Shown here piece after piece: positions 53,374 to 64,000 of a stretch of 64,000 nucleotides of DNA. Location: the NCBI RefSeq assembly GCF_004027225.2, contig NC_044289.2, positions 11,556,354-11,620,353 of the forward strand. Reading direction: 5' to 3'. The notes beneath the pieces are model-generated. The model searched no databases, was not told the DNA's origin, and worked only from the letters and a program-made list of their open reading frames with translations. The DNA is from Strigops habroptila. Lineage: Eukaryota > Chordata > Aves > Psittaciformes > Psittacidae. The position numbers and the translations under genes were made by a program. Position 1 is the stretch's first letter. Each line of letters starts with the position of its first letter.

Positions 53374-53648
53374 GAGAAACCAGGGCAGCCAGTGCTGGCT
53401 GTGGGGCTCCATGGGGAGATCCAAGGAGCAGAGCGCTGCTGTCCCTTGTCTTTGATCGAAGCAGCCTGCTCCATTCTTCTGCTTGGATCTCTCCTCAGGA
53501 TCCAGCAAGCTGAGAGATTGGTTCCATCGCTAAGATGGGAAATGGCTCTAAGCCCATTGACTACTGAACTGCACTGCTGTGGGATTGGGAAAGGTGTAGG
53601 ACTTCTGTTTGGGAGAGGGGTAACTTATATGCTGTGAACGATGCTGGA

Positions 53649-53654
53649 AGTAAA
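53649..53654 (+). promoter_or_regulatory. Possible PIGT poly(A) signal AGTAAA
   Basis: The variant hexamer AGTAAA lies 276 bases after the PIGT stop and is followed by a GT-rich stretch (TTTTGTACATTTGTG). The only canonical AATAAA nearby is at 54217-54222, which would give a longer 3' UTR. Confidence 0.4.
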
Positions 53655-53679
53655 CTTGACCGGTTTTGTACATTTGTGC

Positions 53680-55560
53680 TGCTCTTGTATGGTTTTACTT
53701 TCTCAAGCCTACATGCAGATCTGACCCTCTAAGACTCTGTGAGCCACTAAGTCTCCAGCATGCTACCCAAGCCAGCTGGGAGGAGATGCAGACGTGGGAA
53801 GGGATGTGACTGCAGCAAAGAGATGGGTTCATCTGTCCTACCACTTCACCTTGCACAACTGCCACATTTCACAGCTCCCTCCTTCGATGCTTCACCACAT
53901 TTGAGCCAGTTTAAATTAATTGTTGGCCATGGCGTGTACGTGTGTCCCCTCTTTCTCAGGAAAAAACTTCCCTAGCAGCATTTTGAAACCCCTCCACCTG
54001 ATCACCCCTCTGCAGCACAGGATCCTCCTTTGCCCCCTTGGTATCATTTCTGCACATCTCCCCAATGGCTCCCCTGCACCCTCAGTGTCCTCAAAGCTTT
54101 CAGGGAGCCTCTGGGCTCAGCAAAGCCCAAGTGCTGAGCTGCAGCCAGACAGCTTTTTTTGGTAGGGACACACAGCTGCCTACAGGCAGATAAACAATGC
54201 ACAAGGAGCCCATTAGAATAAATATTACTCAGAATCAAAGCAAAGCACAGCCAGAGGTCCTTTAAAAGCTCCCATTTGAACAGAAAGACCATAAAACCCC
54301 CACTGCCTCCTGTCCTGCATAGAACAGTCTGTTCTCACTGGCCTGGGATTACCTTTCCCTTCCCTACCAGAGATGCCCTTCTCTCTGCAGCTCCTTATGG
54401 ATCCGCTCCACTGGATGGCTCTCTGCAGCCTGCAGAGCTGCCAAAATATCAAATATGTGAGTTCAGGAGGATCCCTCTGTCCCTGCTTGCTAAGCAGGAT
54501 GCCATGGGCCTGGGAGCTCACGCTGGTTCCAGCCACGGGACTGCTGCTATGGCTCTGCCAGCCAGGCTTCAAGTGCTAAACGGAACTTCTCTATATAGAA
54601 ACTAGAATTCAAACCAAACCAACCCCAAGCCAGTGTGCAGCTCCTGCAGAAGCAGAGGGGAAAGCAGCCAGGAATCTCGGCCCACACTGCAGTTTGCAAA
54701 AGGAGTTGAAGACCTAAAGTTGTTTCAGGTTGGGTCCAGTATAAATCATGCAGACTGCAACCATCAGCATGGACCAGCCAAGGTCCCACCAACCTGGCTC
54801 CCAGAGCATTAGGTGAGATCTGGCAAAGCCCCCCAAGCACTGAGGCCAGTGCCCACGGGCACAGCTGGCACCACAAGCCAAAAGAGACAAAAATAGTGCA
54901 AGAAACACAGCACTGCTGCAGGAAACAGCATCCCTGAGTTGAGGAGGATGAGACAGCCTGTGCCAGGGCCAGCTGGGAGCTGCCATAGAGCCGGCACCAG
55001 CCAAAGGGTTTGTGGCTGTTCATGTGCAGTGCCATAAAACAGGAATTTAAACAGCCTGTAATGAGCTCAGCTCAAAATAACAGCAGGGCAGGAGGGAAAC
55101 CATCCAGGTGGGATTCCTGCCTGTTGGGCCATTGAGGGAGTTGGTCTTATCACACTCATCAAACGCAGGGAACAGCCAAGCAGAAAGCCCTACGGGACAT
55201 GCAGGTGGCTCTGTAACCACGGCTGGGTGGGTTTTAAACAGCTGGGGAAAATCCAGATCTTAGTGTTCAGGGTTTTTTTCATGGACTATTTCACTCCTTC
55301 CCCTGCATGATCCCCTTGGGTCAAGCTGTGCCTGGTAACCTGCTGCTGGGTGTCTGCAAAGGGAAGGGCTGGAGCACCCGCAGCAGCCCAGGCTTTGCTG
55401 CCAGCACAGCGATACTCAGCCAGTGCCACAAATAGAAGTGTTTAAGGGAGCTGTGTCTGCTCTATGTCTCTTTGAGACCTAGCCTTAGGAAGGGTGCAGG
55501 TGCCCACCCTACTGCACCACTGAAAACTGGGGCCCTTAGGGCTGGATGGGGCTAAATCAG
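53680..55560. other. Intergenic region after PIGT
   Basis: No supported gene or repeat. Open frames on both strands are short and unrecognised. Confidence 0.5.
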
Positions 55561-55940
55561 CAACTGCATGCGCGACAAGGAAGCAGCATGTAAGCAACCT
55601 AAGAATGTATGTGATGCAATGCGAGAAAGCATGGACTTGGCGTGGCACGCCAGTACAACACTGTGAGCATGCGGGTACAGTGTGCAGTGGTGTGCAAGGA
55701 CACATGCCAACTGCTACACAAGGAAAAGTCTGCAGCCAGCATGCAGCCACATCACAAGAGAGCCAACACAAAAGCAGGCCGCCCAGCAGAGAACCATGAG
55801 CTGCATGCAGACATGCGGTGCCCTTCCACATGCAAGAAAGCAGGTGAACAGTGTGTAAAACCCCACGTGCGGCGCGCCATGCAGCCAAGGTGCCAGAGCC
55901 ACACTGTGCCATGCAGCTGCAGCAAACCCTGTGTGAGGGA
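55560..55940. repeat. GCATG/TGCA-rich degenerate low-complexity tract
   Basis: About 380 bases in which CATGC, GCATG, ATGCAG, CACATG and TGTGCA-like words recur at irregular spacing. There is no fixed period by eye, so it is best called a decayed minisatellite or biased-composition tract. The open frame across it (Cys/His/Met rich on both strands) is a by-product of this composition. Confidence 0.5.
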
Positions 55941-55947
55941 GCGTGAA

Positions 55948-56196
55948 AATGGTACTTTAAATTTAAAAGGGGGAGGGACGAAAAAGCATAAATACATATA
56001 TTTGCTGTGAGGCTGTGAAGGCGCTGGCACAGGGTGCCCAGAGAAGCTGTGGCTGCCCCATCCCTGGCAGTGTTCAAGGCTAGGTTGGATGGGACTTGGA
56101 CAACTGGTCTAGTAGAAGGTGTCCCTGCCATGCAAGGGGTTGAAACTGGATGAGCTTTAAGGTCTCTTCCAACCCAAACATTCCATGGTTCTGTAA
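55948..56196 (+). mobile_element. CR1 LINE 3' end (first of two)
   Basis: Starts with AATGGTACTTTAAATTTAAA (compare the CR1 stretch AATGGTTTTAAACTAAAAG). It continues through GTGCCCAGAGAAGCTGTGG and GTTCAAGGCTAGGTTGGATG, and ends GGTCTCTTCCAACCCAAACA then TTCCATGGTTCTG. Plus orientation, 5' truncated. Confidence 0.9.
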
Positions 56197-56204
56197 TTGT
56201 TTAG

Positions 56205-56697
56205 AAAGGAAGGAAACTGGTGAGGCCACACCTCGACTCCTGTCTTCAGTTCTGGGCCCCTCAATACAAGAGACATTGAGTCCTGGGCAGGTCCAGGAAA
56301 GGGCAACGAAGTGGAGCACAAATCTGATTGAGAAACGGCTGAGGGCACTGGGGTTGTTTAGTCTGAGAAGAGAAGGCTCAGGGGGGACCTTATCGCTCTC
56401 TACAACTGCCTGACAGGAGGTTGCAGTGAATGTGGGGTCAGTCTCTTCTCCCAAGTAACAAGTGACAGGACAAGTGAACAGCCTCAAGCTGCACCAGGGG
56501 AGGTTTAGATGGAGCTGAGGAACAATTCCTGCCCCAGAGGGTGCTCAGGCATTGGAAACAGGCTGCCCAGGGCAGTGCTGCAGTCACCGTCCTGCAAGTG
56601 TTCGCACACCGTGTATCCGAGGCCTCAGTGCCATGGGTTAGCGGTGGCCTTGGCAGTGCTGGGGAACGTTGGACTTGGTGACTTGAAGCTCTTTCCA
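56205..56697 (+). mobile_element. CR1 LINE 3' end (second)
   Basis: Contains the CR1 reverse-transcriptase end and 3' UTR landmarks GGCTGAGGGCACTGGGGTTG, TTTAGTCTGAGAAGAGAAGG and GGGGGGACCTTATCGCTCTC, then GGAGGTTTAGATGGAGCTGA and CAGGCTGCCCAGGGCAGTG. It is more diverged than, and of a different CR1 subfamily from, the element just before it. It ends only a few tens of bases before the BLCAP CpG island. Confidence 0.88.
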
Positions 56698-56709
56698 TGC
56701 ACGCTGGAC

Positions 56710-57260
56710 CATAAGACACAACCCCGCCGCTCGCGGCGCGCACCGCTCCGCGCACGCGCACTGCCCCCTCCCGCGCGCACGCGACTGCGCGCCGCGGGGC
56801 TGCCCACGGCGCCGCCTGACGGACCGGCGCGGCCCTCCGCCGGAGCGTGGCCGGTGCGGGCGAGCGGCGGGGCCCGGTGGACGCGGCGCCCTGCCCGGGC
56901 GCGCAGGCGCGGGCGTCCCCTGGGCGGCCTCTCCCTTCCCTTCCCTTCCCGTCCCCGTCCCTCCTCAGGGCGCGGCGCGGACAGGCCCGGCGGCGGAGGC
57001 GGCCCCGGGATGGCGGCGTGAGGCGGCGGCGCCGCGCCGTGAGTACGGGCCGCGGGGGGCGGAGGGGAGCGGCCGAGGGTTTGGGGGGGGGGGGGGGGGG
57101 GTGTGCTGGGGCCCAGCCTGGCCGCGGCCGCCGGCGGCGACGGGGAGAGGAGCCCCCGTGGGGCGATCCGCATCCCGGCTGGCCTCGGTGCCCGGGGGGG
57201 ACAGTCGGTAAGTCTGGGGCCGGGAGGCAGCGCTCGGGGGTGCCGTGCGGGGGGAGCCGC
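56710..57260 (+). promoter_or_regulatory. BLCAP: CpG-island promoter and first exon region of BLCAP
   Basis: Extremely CpG-rich. A donor GTGAGT follows an exon ending at 57038 (after GCCGCGCC), and an alternative donor GTAAGT follows an exon ending at 57207. The ATG at 57010 is followed three codons later by TGA, so it is non-coding. A run of 19 G lies at 57083-57101. Assignment to BLCAP is by position and strand, because the coding exon at 63.5 kb has an acceptor and needs an upstream exon. Confidence 0.6.
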
Positions 57261-60200
57261 GCTCCCGTAGCAGAGCCGGCTGCAGCCCATGAGAGCACCG
57301 CCGCGGCGATGTGCCCCCTGCCACAGGCTCCTCTTCCTCCCTACCACCTCTGCCCTCGTCAAGCACCTTCCCAAAAGCAGACCCAGGCCCGTTTCCTCCC
57401 AGAGCAACACAAACTCACCTGACGTCCTTCCATCCAGCAGCGCGCTGCTGCGCCCGGCCAGGCACCCTCCCTGCGGATGCTTTGGCCCAGCGTACAAGCC
57501 CTTTTGTTGTACAAGCATTGCTTATTACTCCCAAACGTGCAAGAGAAGGTGAAAACAAAGCTCTTAGATGCAGCCCCACAACACGTCAAACCCTCCTGTG
57601 CTTTATTTCCCCTGTACTCAGACATTGCAGTTGATCTTGAAAATACTGGATAGCAGAGTAACCTTTGCCTTTCTTAACTTACATGTTATAACGCCCCAGA
57701 ACCTCTTGGGCAGTGCTGCATTTTTTGCCTTTCTTTACCTGAGATGCAGAAAACTGGCCTTTATCAGGCTGTATTCAGGCTTCTAAAGCCCATCAAAGGC
57801 ACAGAGAAGAGATCCAAATTAAAACGAATTATGTTTTCCAGGGAACTTGGAATAGGCCTGGAATTGGTTTATCTCTGGCAGTTAAACAAATTGCAGAGGG
57901 TGGGAATGAGGACCACTGAGAATTAGTAAAATTAGTACAAAGGAAGTAGTGGAGACTTCAGATGACAGCTGTTGATGTTGACATCTCTTCCCACCACAGA
58001 GCTGGATGACTTCAAGTTCTGCTCCTGTGATTTACTGTGCAGAGAAACAAGGATCATACCCTGCCTTCCTGCTCACAGGTGGGGTTTACTCACCCCAGTG
58101 CTGGCAGGGCACTGCACTACCTTGGACACATGCTGATCAATCCCCAGTAATGGAGCTCATGAGAGCAGCTATGGAAGCAGTGAAGACAGTGGCTCAGCAG
58201 AGCCTCTGCTTTTCATGAAACAAGTTGCTTTGGCTTGTCTCTAACTTGAGAAATCAGAACACTTCGTAACCCCAAGGCTTGGTTAGCCAAGGATTTGCCG
58301 CTCCTTTGGAAACTGTCTGCAATTGTATTGCACCATTTCTGAGCCTACATCTAATGTTCAGGGCACAAACTTAACAGAGACTGGGCTGAGGCCTTTGCTA
58401 AAAATTGAAGACTCGCTTTTTCCAGCTGAGTCATACCAGCAGATAAAGCTTAAAAAAAAAAATAAATAGAATAAATAGTAGCAAGGCCAAAAATCCTGAT
58501 ACTGCAAATAGGTCTTAAAGTTTGACCAGTTATGGTGCTTGAGTTTTATTTGAGAGAAGGGGTTGGCATGTGGAAAGCTGGTCTGCTGCTGAGGTTCAGC
58601 TAAGAAAAGCAACCTTGTCACTTGATAGCTCTTTGACCTCTTCCCCCCCAAATACTGTTGATATTGTGTATTTTTAGTAGGTTTTTGGGTGCTACGTGGT
58701 GTTTGAACACATGCTGGCAGTGTGGAGCACTGCCCACACACATTGGTTCACAGCATGTGGCTGTGACAGGGTTTTTGATTTAAGCAAACTGTACTACAGG
58801 TGAGCCTTATAGGTAAGAAACTCAGTGCCGGTCCCTGAGGCTTACTCTTGCATTTATGTGCATTGTGTAACCTCAGAGATTTTTATCTAGACCATGTGGC
58901 AGAAACTTCAGCTTCTGGGAAAGGGGGAGATTGGCACCCCCCAATAAACAGGTTACTCAGTCTTTTATCACAGCCCTTTTGGGCTGCCAGCCTGGGTGAC
59001 TGTTTCTGTAGCATCTGCTGGGGAGGTGCCTTGTGGACAGTACTGGCTTAACAGCTGCCTTGGTACGGTCTGAACAAGCTTATCTTCTACGTGCTTAGTG
59101 AAAGCTGGTTGATTATTCTTCCCTATCAGGGTAAATGGACTGCTAAGGAATTAAGACACTCTGAGAAAGGTACAGACTTGGTGTTGACATGCTGATGTAT
59201 AAAAGCTGTGGTGTAGGAACACTTCTTGGCCTCTTAATTGCTGAATTATCTTGTAGAATATCAAGGAACAGCTTGTGAGTTCCTCAGATGGATTTACACT
59301 AAAGTGTGACTGATGCATTGCAAAGCACTACAGACTCAGGCTGTGCTGCTCGCTTTTGACTTGTCATAATTAAAGTTTAGTTTCTGTCTAGGAAGGGTTT
59401 GCAGCTACCCTCACACTGGGATTGGAAAATCCTCCCACAAACATATGCCAGTGGGACTTGCTGGATTTGAATGAGTTTGGGAGGGAAGATGACAGAAAGA
59501 AGGGCTGTCAACACGAGGGAAGCTGATTAATAAGCATGTGGAAAAGTATTGGTGTTTGCTTACTAGTGAGGTGAGCAGGGAACCTCCCTGGAACGCCTGC
59601 AGGAGCTGGCAGGGAGGAGGCTCTGGCAGCACATGGAGGTCAGGGAAAGCAGCGGGAGTGTCGCCTGTTCTGTGCTGCTGAGGGGTCTGAAGTGAGTTCA
59701 AGTGGCTCCGAGAGCTGCAGAGGAGCAAGAGGAGGCAGCAGTGGGGCGGTGAAAAGGAGCTGTCTGGTAAACATGAGTGGCCGCCAAGTCAGATGATTGA
59801 GCGGGAGCACGAGAGCAGTCTGGAGGATAGCAGGACACCAGCCTGGCCAAGGAAAGGGATGATGAGTCAGGCAGGGGGAGAACAAGAGCAACTGGTTGAG
59901 GAAAAGCAGGATGTGGTTGTGAAACAGGGAGCTGGTAGAAGTACTGTTGGGTGACAGGTTATTATTTGCTGTGGCATATGGTAATCTTTAGCCTGGATCA
60001 TCAGGAGGGGACAGAGACAACAAGGTAGGAATTTTTAATTTGCAGGTTTCACCTTGCTTGAGAATGGAGGCAAAACTGGATGTTGTGTGGCTTCAGGAAG
60101 GGACTGCCTATCCTGGACACCAGGGAGACCAATGGTTCCCTGCTCAGTAAGAGTTATAGCAGGAGATGCTGCTTCTCTTTGATTGATAGCATGGAAAGAG

Positions 60201-63200
60201 AACTCTGTCTCACTGCTAGGTGTATAAAGGAATCTTGAGTGAGTAGCTCGGAAGACTCTGTATGTTACTAATGGAAAGTACATGAGGAAGATAGAGCTGC
60301 AGACGTCTCTAGAAGTAGGTACCTTGTCTAGGAACAGCTGTGGGATACAGCAAAGGCTCCTCAAGCTTTATATGGTGGATAGTGGAGAGGCACATGAAAA
60401 TACAAGCAAACTGGCTATAGATACAAGACTAACTTCAAACATTTGCATTTGTCAGAAGTCCAAGAGGTTTGAACGGCATTAGCGTTGAGACTCAGTAAAA
60501 ATAACCACTATTAAATGGTTCTTTCTTCTGCAGTGGTTGTACTGATTGCTACAAGCAACTGACTCTGGCAGAAAATACCAACATTTCAAAGTGTGTAACT
60601 TGCGTGAGAGAGCTTCGTGTTTGTAGGAAGTGTTCAGGTAATTTTACATGCTTAAAATAGAATTATCACTTCAGCCTTTGCTGTGATGAGGAGGCCAGAC
60701 TGGAGTGAAATGCAGCTGCATCTCAAATTATAATTACACTCTTAAACTGTAATCAGTTGTAAAGTTTAGGGGCTAAAGGCTCAGTAATGACACGTTGCCT
60801 TATTAAAGCTGGCTGATTTGTGACATTAGGCCTGGAAGATTCTAGAGCTATGTTCCAGCCTCGTGCTCTTCTGACACATTGTCTTAGGTTGTTTTTTATC
60901 CATTTCTTTAGAGACAGAAAGCCCAAAGCAATTGCCTGTGGGCACTTTAAAGCTTCAAGAACGGGTGATGCAAAGACTGCCACACGTGTCCAGCTACAGA
61001 GTCAAGCTGATGTGACTTCAGGGCTGGACCTAGCAAGAGTGTGACATGATGTTTAGGCAGTGTTTGTAGTGCTAAGTGTTTGGAGCACTTGGGAGAGAAA
61101 GACTGTAGGAAACTTCAAGGAGGGAACATTTCAGGAGGATTAAGGCAGCTGCAGATCATTGACTTGGTACAATCTTGTTGTATTCAGTTCAATCTGAACT
61201 AAGAAGCTGGGTGGTGGGGTTTAATTACCTCCCTGTTCAAATGTTTGTTGTTAAATCTTTTCTCTCCATTATTCCCCTGGGATAAAAAAAGTTACTTAAT
61301 ACTTCTGCAGTACTTTTACTCCAGAAACATCTCAGCAGTTCACAGAGGCTAGCAGACAGGATGGTTTGTTATGAAATAAGTAACTCATATTTCCAGTTTA
61401 TAGATGGCAGAAACAAGCTCGGGACTAGACTTCCCCTTAAAGCGAGTGACCTGCATAAAACAGGACAAACATTGGGAGTTTTATTCCTTTGACTCGATCC
61501 ATATTTCAGCATAAAGTGACTTCTTACTCTTTGGCTGCCTTAACTGCAGCTTAGTTTTACTAATTGAACCCAGGCTGCCCTCTCTGCTGTAAAACACTTT
61601 CTTGCAGGAGCACCAGCACACCACTTTCCCCAAATACTCTTAATCTGTTTGCCTTGGTGGAGATCCTGGCCTGCATTCTCTCTGACTAATATTAAAATAG
61701 CTCCTGCCGCTAAGAACACAGTGCATGGCAGCGTGGTTCCTGCTTCTGACAACAGAGCTGCTTCGTACCTACGAGCTCACAGAGCTGTGAGACGAGTCTG
61801 ACCTCAGTGGTTTTTTGGAAGAGAACCACGTGTGGTTTTCTCTTGGCTTTTCTGTGCAATCCCTCCTTCTCCCTCCCTTGGCCAGGAAATCCCTTCTCCT
61901 GCCAACAGGAGCCAGTGGAATGTGCTGTTTGTTTACCTTCTCACTCTTTCATCCTACTAACCTTCCCACCCCCCAGATGTAATCCTGACAGGCTTGGCTC
62001 AGCCCTGCATCCTTCTGACAGAGCACTACTCACTCGAGTATTTCAGGGAAGGGATTGCTACAAGAAGCTGTTGTGCCCAGACCCTGCATAGTGAGGGTGA
62101 GGCCGTGGCATTCTGCAAGGCTGGCACTGTCCTCTGCCTGTCTTTGTGTCCTGCCTGGCAACTTCTTCCTTCAGCACTGCTGATGCCATCATGTGCTACA
62201 GCATAGAAGGGAAGAGCTTCCCGAGCTCTTTGCTTTTCCAGCATTCCCTTGCATGGTTTTTCCTTTCTGAAGTAATAAACTAGGAGTACCCTCTTCTAGT
62301 GGTTTCCCTCCAGCTTTAACTGAGGGAAAATTGCCAGTTATTCCCTCCCAACAGTACTGGTATCTTCTAAGCTGGTATTGCTACCCCAGACTGCAAAAAT
62401 CCACTCTTCTGCCCCCTTTGAATAGTTCTTGCTCTGTATAAACACCTTTGTAAGGCATTAGTATTTTTAAAGCCATCTGAAATTCCTGGATGAAGGTGTT
62501 TGTACTGCTTAGAAGAAAACCGCACATGCTTGGTGTAGTTGATGTGGTTGCTAAAGGCAGAAGCATGTTTTCCGGACCTGTTGTGTGCTGCCATCCCTGC
62601 CACAAGCCCTTAAAGCCCACTGTTTCCACAGGGGTTTATAATAATCCAAGTGAGGAAATCCTGTGTTTATAGCACTTACGAAAATTGCCATTTTGAGACT
62701 GTCCCCTCTTTGATCTATTCACATACTTTGTCTTATCTGACTTTAGCTAATTGGCAAGGACTATAAATCCTTAAGCAGGGACTGGCCTGCCTTTTGTTTT
62801 GCAGCCTGGACACTGTTGGGGCTTTCCTGGGTAGCTACATGCATAGCTTGAATTTTATGCTGTCCTGCTGGAAGACTTTATAAGGGGTACGTGCCTGGGG
62901 AGGAAGCAGTTTGTGCACTTCACACTTCCTAGACACTTCTTACACTAATGCTGCCCTAACACTTCTTTGTAGCACCTCATAGTTTACCCCTCGGTTACGT
63001 TGCTTTATACATCACACAGGTCTTTGGATGGTCTTGAATGAATACAAGTGTAAGGCAGGTTGTGGTAGCTTGTTTTCTTTTCCATTTCCCCCTCTTCCTT
63101 TCTGTTCCTGCCGTATACTAAAGAAAAGGGTCTCAACTGTCAGCCTGGGTAAAAGCCTGAGGAATTAGCACAGAGGGGATACATTTCTACACCAGCAATA

Positions 63201-63389
63201 ACTCTGTCCCCAGCTGAGTGGTTCAAAAAGCAGGAAACTTTCCACCAGCTCTCAGACACATCAGAATTTAGCACTGGGAGTTCAAGCATCAGCATATGAT
63301 GCTTGGGAGGAAATGAAGTGTAGGAGAAGAATGTCTGTTGATTTTTTTGCTGTATTTCTCTGACAGTGTGACATTTCCCCCCTCTACAG
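57210..63389 (+). other. Putative first intron of BLCAP
   Basis: About 6.2 kb of lower GC content, ending in CCCCCCTCTACAG at 63389. No coding exon, retrocopy or CR1 tail is recognised. In particular nothing resembling NNAT is found. A purine-rich unexplained stretch lies at about 59570-59940. Confidence 0.5.
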
Positions 63390-63477
63390 AACAACCTGTC
63401 CATCAGGGGAGTTGCTGGAGACTGCTCTGGAGCACATCTGATCACTGCTGCCACAAGGCCCCAACCAGCCAGCCACA

Positions 63478-63741
63478 ATGTACTGCCTTCAGTGGTTGCT
63501 ACCCGTCCTGCTCATACCCAAGCCCCTCAACCCAGCCTTGTGGTTTAGTCACTCAATGTTCATGGGCTTCTACCTGCTCAGTTTTCTCCTGGAACGGAAA
63601 CCATGCACAATTTGTGCCTTGGTCTTCCTGGCAGCTCTATTCCTCATCTGCTACAGCTGCTGGGGGAACTGCTTCTTGTATCACTGCACAGGATCCCAGT
63701 TGCCGGAATCAGCTCACGATCCCAGCATTGTGGGCACCTAG
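63478..63741 (+). CDS. BLCAP: Bladder cancer-associated protein (BC10)
   Basis: An intronless coding frame of 87 aa, full length, starting [20 protein letters not shown] and ending [11 protein letters not shown]. It is nearly identical to the human protein; differences are confined to the region around residues 70-85. Two hydrophobic membrane segments lie at about 19-39 and 44-64, with a Cys-rich C-terminal part. It is a small membrane protein linked in mammals to growth control and apoptosis; its biochemical role is unknown. The exon starts at 63390 after a clear acceptor, leaving an 88-base 5' UTR part. Tyr2 (TAC), Gln5 (CAG) and Lys15 (AAG) keep the adenosines that are A-to-I edited in mammals. 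The 3' UTR runs off the window. Confidence 0.98.
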   Translation: MYCLQWLLPVLLIPKPLNPALWFSHSMFMGFYLLSFLLERKPCTICALVFLAALFLICYSCWGNCFLYHCTGSQLPESAHDPSIVGT

Positions 63742-64000
63742 AAAACGATCGTCTTCCAGTCTGCTGAGGGCTCGTGTTTTGCTTTTCAAAAGGGGTTAGG
63801 GCTAGGGAGGAGGGAGGGGGTGTTAGGCATGTGACTGGAGTAAAGACAGCCTGTTTCCTGTAACTGTGTATGGACTGGAGTGGTAAATTCCTCCCACTCT
63901 GCCTGTGAAATTCGACTTGTTTACTGTGTGAACTCTGGCAGCACCACCTGCTTTTTTAGAAGCAGATATCTTTTTTTTCCTTTCCTTCCCATATCACTGG
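63742..64000 (+). other. BLCAP: BLCAP 3' UTR, partial
   Basis: Follows the stop codon in the same exon and reaches the window edge. No polyadenylation signal is seen before the end. Confidence 0.7.

Noticed and set aside
57010-57020. ATGGCGGCG as start codon of a BLCAP-region protein
   Set aside because: It is followed by TGA three codons later. BLCAP is encoded wholly in the downstream exon.
56438-57518. Frames of 170-297 codons over the BLCAP CpG island
   Set aside because: Same reason. They also run through CR1 sequence and a G homopolymer.

Overview
This window is nuclear DNA from a vertebrate, almost certainly a bird. It holds CR1 LINE 3' tails of the avian type, very compact introns (the 12 exons of PIGT fit in 5 kb), GC-rich CpG-island promoters, and the conserved genes DBNDD2, PIGT and BLCAP, all of which lie on human chromosome 20. 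I cannot name the species. I see no retroviral or LTR element, no CRISPR array and no convincing tRNA or rRNA gene.

Left part (1 to about 35.3 kb): a head-to-tail tandem array of a unit of about 2.6 kb that runs off the left edge. I count 14 unit copies. Each unit carries a small three-coding-exon gene on the minus strand plus about 1.1 kb of spacer. The predicted protein is 109-110 aa: an N-terminal exon of 30 codons, a basic helix-like exon, and an acidic Glu/Met-Glu-Val-Asp tail. Eleven copies are open, two carry frameshifts (copies 1 and 13) and one is cut short (copy 8). The basic segment resembles, from memory, the conserved segment of mammalian TP53TG5 (p53 target gene 5). The array also sits where TP53TG5 sits in human, immediately beside DBNDD2 and on the opposite strand. 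My main proposal is that this is a bird-specific tandem amplification of a shortened TP53TG5-like gene. The units fall into two sequence types (A and B) that are mosaically recombined. A degenerate unit remnant lies at 19.25-19.69 kb, and a scrambled half-unit closes the array at about 35.06-35.3 kb.

Middle part (35.3-53.7 kb, plus strand): an intergenic stretch with one CR1 tail, then DBNDD2 (CpG-island first exon at 39.8 kb, a 4.6 kb first intron, three further coding exons at 44.5-46.2 kb). Next comes a perfect 390-bp tandem duplication, then PIGT (12 coding exons, 577 aa, the GPI-transamidase subunit).

Right part (53.7-64 kb): two CR1 tails in the same orientation, a CpG-island promoter at 56.7-57.2 kb, a 6.3 kb first intron, and the single coding exon of BLCAP (87 aa) at 63.48-63.74 kb. 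The imprinted NNAT gene that sits inside BLCAP in placental mammals is not seen. The three unique genes are housekeeping-type and share only neighbourhood, not an obvious pathway.
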